From Thalassospira xianhensis MCCC 1A02616 (GTDB lineage: Bacteria; Pseudomonadota; Alphaproteobacteria; Rhodospirillales; Thalassospiraceae), in NCBI RefSeq assembly GCF_003326475.1, contig NZ_JPWA01000014.1, positions 1 through 64,000 of the forward strand: 64,000 bases of DNA, in the 5' to 3' direction. A model generated the notes under the pieces. The model worked only from the letters and a program-made list of their open reading frames with translations, was not told where the DNA came from and did not search any database. The stretch's first letter is position 1, and every line of letters starts with the position of its first letter. The position numbers and the translations under genes are program-made. This document shows, in pieces, positions 61,394-64,000 of this stretch.

Positions 61394-61975
61394 ATGTCAG
61401 CGAAAAAAATCCTGATGCTCGTCGGCGACTATGCCGAAGATTACGAAACCATGGTTCCGTTCCAGACATTGCTTGCCGTCGGTCATTCGGTTGATGCCGT
61501 CTGTCCGGACAAAAAGGCCGGTGACACCGTTGCAACCGCCATTCACGACTTTGAAGGCGATCAGACTTACAGCGAAAAACGCGGTCACAATTTTGCGCTG
61601 AACGCCGATTTCGCCAAAGCCCGCGTCGAAGATTATGACGCCCTCCTGATTCCCGGCGGCCGTGCACCGGAATATCTGCGCCTGAACGAGGATGTCATCC
61701 GTCTGGTCCGCGACTTTAACGAAGCGGACAAGCCAATTGCCGCAGTCTGCCACGGTGCGCAAATTCTGGCCGCCGCCGATATCATCAAGGACCGCCGCGT
61801 ATCGGCTTATCCGGCCTGCGCGCCCGAAGTGCGCCTTGCCGGCGGTACCTATGCCGAAATCGCGATTGATGACGCCTGCATCGATGGCAATCTCGTCACC
61901 GCCCCGGCATGGCCAGCCCATCCAAAATGGCTGGCCGGATTCCTGACATTGCTCGGTACCGAAATCACCCACTAG
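61394..61975 (+). CDS. DJ-1/PfpI-family protein
   Basis: Class-I glutamine-amidotransferase-like protein of 193 aa, typical for PfpI/YhbO. The start [27 protein letters not shown] resembles the family. The nucleophile elbow is [10 protein letters not shown] (Cys about 119, His next to it), and [14 protein letters not shown] follows. Relatives are described as proteases, glyoxalases or deglycases, a disputed assignment. GGAGG (61382-61386) lies 7 bases before the ATG. It is followed by the ribbon-helix-helix gene on the same strand. Confidence 0.9.
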   Translation: MSAKKILMLVGDYAEDYETMVPFQTLLAVGHSVDAVCPDKKAGDTVATAIHDFEGDQTYSEKRGHNFALNADFAKARVEDYDALLIPGGRAPEYLRLNEDVIRLVRDFNEADKPIAAVCHGAQILAAADIIKDRRVSAYPACAPEVRLAGGTYAEIAIDDACIDGNLVTAPAWPAHPKWLAGFLTLLGTEITH

Positions 61976-62086
61976 GGTAGTTTCGCGCAATCACCGATTG
62001 CGTTTCCGGGCCATATGCCGGACCATAAACCTGTAACCGACCACCGGCGTCATATCGCCGGTGGCAAAACAGGAGAGGTCGTCATC

Positions 62087-62401
62087 ATGTGTCAGATCTA
62101 TTCCGGCACCGATCCCGAACTTTATCAATCTGTCAGTCGCTCGCTTCGCATCAATGGTATGGTCACGAGTGTCCGGCTCGAACAACGCTTCTGGCAAATC
62201 CTTGATGAAATTGCCGCTGGCGAAGGGTTCAGCACACCGCAATTTCTCGGCAAGCTGCACGACGAAGTCGTCAGCCAGCGCGATGACATTCCCAACTTCG
62301 CATCGCTTCTGCGCGTGGTCTGCACCGTCTATCTCGAACATCAGGCGGGAATTGCGGCTACGCCGGAAACGACAAAACCCGCCAGACGTCTGGCGGGCTG
62401 A
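62087..62401 (+). CDS. Ribbon-helix-helix domain protein
   Basis: Small DNA-binding-type protein of about 104 aa. The segment MVTSVRLEQRFWQILDEIAAGEGFSTPQFLGKLHDEVV (about 25-62) matches the RHH_4 family, in which the TSVRLE strand contacts DNA. The target is unknown; no operator was found nearby. ATG 62087 has AGGAGAGG upstream, which supports the short form rather than the frame from 62015. The stop codon sits against a terminator palindrome. Confidence 0.78.
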   Translation: MCQIYSGTDPELYQSVSRSLRINGMVTSVRLEQRFWQILDEIAAGEGFSTPQFLGKLHDEVVSQRDDIPNFASLLRVVCTVYLEHQAGIAATPETTKPARRLAG

Positions 62402-62412
62402 TCAGTTTTTTC
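62378..62412 (+). terminator. Terminator overlapping the end of the RHH gene
   Basis: CCCGCCAGAC (62378-62387) pairs with GTCTGGCGGG (62388-62397) with no loop bases, so the loop forms from the stem top. A TTTTTTC run follows after CTGATCAG. The stem lies within the last codons of the gene. Confidence 0.7.
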
Positions 62413-62426
62413 GGTGTTGTGGTCTG

Positions 62427-63368
62427 TCAGTTAAGCCAGGACGCAATTTCGCGCGTGCTGAAACCGCCACTTGACTGCATGGATGGCACGCCAGGGCGCC
62501 TCAGGGCTGGTTGCTGCGGCTTGATGATCGCGTTGCGGCTTTGCAAGCCGGCCGCTGCACCATAATCCAGTGACGCACCGCCAAACCAGTTTTTTGACGT
62601 TTCCGGCACGTCTGTTGTGGCCGTTTTTGCCCGTGCCTTGCTTTCGTATATCCAGCGCAATTCCTGTTTCAGGGTCTGGTATTCCGGCGTATCCGGGGCA
62701 GAGTTAACCTCGTTAACAATCTGCACCTTGACCATCTGCGGAAACTTGTCGAGCCGCTCCAGCAGCATGAATTTCACGCTTGGCCGTACCGCATCCGAGC
62801 GCATCAGCTTCATCACCAACCGGCGATAAATATCGATCCGCAGATTGCCATGCGACGCCAGTTCGATGAATTCCTCGACAAATTCGCGCGCGGCCATCTT
62901 GCCATCAAGCAGGGCGCGCAAATTGCCCGCCATTGCCCGGCGATAGGCTTCGCGAATTTCAACAACATGGTTGCTTGCGCGATTTCGTACAAGCTGGAAG
63001 GCTTCCGGACTGAATGCATTGCGCGATAACAGCTTGGCACAATCTGCCACCAGCTCGTGCTTGGTTGCATCCGATACGACTTCAAAAACCCCCGTAATCA
63101 GTTCCTTGCATTTGGCGTGCGGCCCCATGCGGATCGCCGCGGCCAGGGCCATCGGGCTTTCCGGGTCCTTGGTCGCAATCACGGCAAGCGCAAGCGGATC
63201 GTCATACTGCATCAATGCCAGATCATTGCTCAGCAAATGCTCCGGCATCAAAAGGCGCTGCTGGGCCCCTGCCCCGGTAACGGTCAGCGGTTCACCGCTA
63301 AGATAATTGTCTTTGATGGAAAGGGCGTATTTCAACCCGTCGTAGGAGATTCCGAGATCCTTGTGCAT
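62427..63368 (-). CDS. Conserved-looking hypothetical protein downstream of DUF2336 gene
   Basis: Protein of 313 aa, mostly helical and soluble. Many short helices (ALAVIATKDPESPMALAAAI; HELVADCAKLLSRNAFSPEAFQLV) suggest a HEAT- or DUF2336-like repeat fold. The last 70 residues are Pro/Gln/Ser-rich and end with REIASWLN. The start at 63368 is 5 bases after the stop of the DUF2336 gene, so they form an operon. The family name is not recognised with confidence. Confidence 0.7.
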   Translation of the reverse strand: MHKDLGISYDGLKYALSIKDNYLSGEPLTVTGAGAQQRLLMPEHLLSNDLALMQYDDPLALAVIATKDPESPMALAAAIRMGPHAKCKELITGVFEVVSDATKHELVADCAKLLSRNAFSPEAFQLVRNRASNHVVEIREAYRRAMAGNLRALLDGKMAAREFVEEFIELASHGNLRIDIYRRLVMKLMRSDAVRPSVKFMLLERLDKFPQMVKVQIVNEVNSAPDTPEYQTLKQELRWIYESKARAKTATTDVPETSKNWFGGASLDYGAAAGLQSRNAIIKPQQPALRRPGVPSMQSSGGFSTREIASWLN

Positions 63369-63373
63369 CCCGT

Positions 63374-64000
63374 TTATTCTCCCTTCGGCCCCTGGGGTCG
63401 CTCATCCGACAGGCGGCGTGTACGACCAGATTTCTCCGAACTGCGTGACGATGTGGCCCCCGCAGCACGACCACGCGGCCCGGAAGGCTGAAGCTCGTTG
63501 AAGAAATCAATATACCAGTCCATATCCGTCGATGCCATGGCATAACGACCGCCCGCAGCCGGGCGCTCGATGCTGTCTTCGGGGATTGCGGCACTCATTT
63601 GCAAAACGACGGCCGACGGGGCTGACATGCCCGCACGCCATGCCAGCGCGGTAATCGCGCGCGCACTTCCCGAATCAAGGATTTTGGAAACGATTGCCGC
63701 AGGCATCTGCGCATAATGCGCAAGGCTCTGAACCACAAGCGCGTCTTCATTGCGCGACAGCGCATCAAGAATATAGTGATCAACGGTTACCGGCTCGGCA
63801 ACACCGCCCTGTTCGCCCGCGTCATCCTGCATCGCATCGTCAAGATCCTGCCCGGACGATACCGGTGCCGTGCGATTCACGATACGGTTTTCGAACTTTG
63901 CCTTTTCAATGCGCTGACGCACCGACTGGCGCATGGCACGTGCCACTTCGGCCCGCATACGGCCCCGTTCAACCAGCGTATCAAACAGCGACGCCAGAAT
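63374..64000 (-). CDS. DUF2336-family protein (5' end outside window)
   Basis: The frame is open to the window edge, with coding-like residues (ILASLFDTLVERGRMRAEVARAM) beyond the first internal Met at 63958. The gene therefore starts upstream of 64000 and only its C-terminal roughly 209 residues are visible. The segment VDHYILDALSRNEDALVVQSLAHYAQMPAAIVSKILD, followed by ALAWRAGMSAPSAV, resembles the C-terminal region of DUF2336 proteins found in alphaproteobacteria. The tail is Arg/Ser-rich. The function is unknown. It is co-transcribed with the 62427 gene. Confidence 0.75.
   Translation of the reverse strand: MLASLFDTLVERGRMRAEVARAMRQSVRQRIEKAKFENRIVNRTAPVSSGQDLDDAMQDDAGEQGGVAEPVTVDHYILDALSRNEDALVVQSLAHYAQMPAAIVSKILDSGSARAITALAWRAGMSAPSAVVLQMSAAIPEDSIERPAAGGRYAMASTDMDWYIDFFNELQPSGPRGRAAGATSSRSSEKSGRTRRLSDERPQGPKGE

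Overview
The window reads as ordinary chromosome of a marine-type alphaproteobacterium. Gene content and style (class I PHA synthase, PomA/MotA-like stator, DUF2336 protein, alphaproteobacterial DinB with an N-terminal zinc ribbon, GC near 55%) suggest Rhodospirillales, possibly Thalassospira or a close relative. The genus is an inference from protein style, not from a marker gene. Genes are dense, on both strands, and mostly in short operons separated by clear rho-independent hairpins. There is no integrase, IS element, phage module, CRISPR array or rRNA operon.

Left part (1-24,700). A TPP riboswitch overlaps the ribosome binding site of a thiamine-precursor ABC operon (thiZ-thiX-thiY). It is followed by a UlaG/NAPE-PLD-like metallo-hydrolase, a periplasmic DUF4198 metal-handling candidate under a palindromic Zur-like operator, a DAO-type flavoprotein, a PLP C-S lyase, a ChaN-like heme protein, a lone Panacea/SocA-domain protein, apt and small hypotheticals. 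Next come a methyl-accepting chemotaxis protein with a periplasmic c-type heme motif, motAB, a second metallo-hydrolase, a SAM hydrolase interrupted by an in-frame stop, a TPR/SPOR lipoprotein, a degenerate EAL protein, dinB, four identical tRNA-Glu genes and an MFS transporter.

Middle part (24,700-49,500). Two related orphan solute-binding proteins flank a CI-like HTH regulator. Then come recJ, a peroxiredoxin, a YegD-like Hsp70, and the amino-acid and central-carbon block glpX, hom, alaC-type aminotransferase. These are followed by an OmpA lipoprotein divergent from phaC, a beta-hydroxyacid dehydrogenase, a di-heme peroxidase, two EamA exporters (one divergent from its probable MocR regulator), a gamma-class carbonic anhydrase, a third orphan solute-binding protein, argC, a secreted peptidoglycan-binding-like protein and a GNAT acetyltransferase.

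Right part (49,500-64,000). lldD carries a GntR-type operator. Then come rplM-rpsI, a PaaI thioesterase, and three consecutive genes for otherwise unrelated C-tail-anchored membrane proteins that share one exactly spaced terminal signature (LP-x21-EL-x6-end). That trio is the best candidate for an undescribed system here. The window closes with an enoyl-CoA hydratase, a LysE exporter overlapping an MsrQ-like heme protein tail to tail, a CoA-binding protein, an exported hypothetical, an OmpA lipoprotein, an MscS channel with a histone-like tail, a DJ-1/PfpI protein, a ribbon-helix-helix protein and the end of a DUF2336 operon.

All family assignments rest on motifs read by eye. No database search was run.
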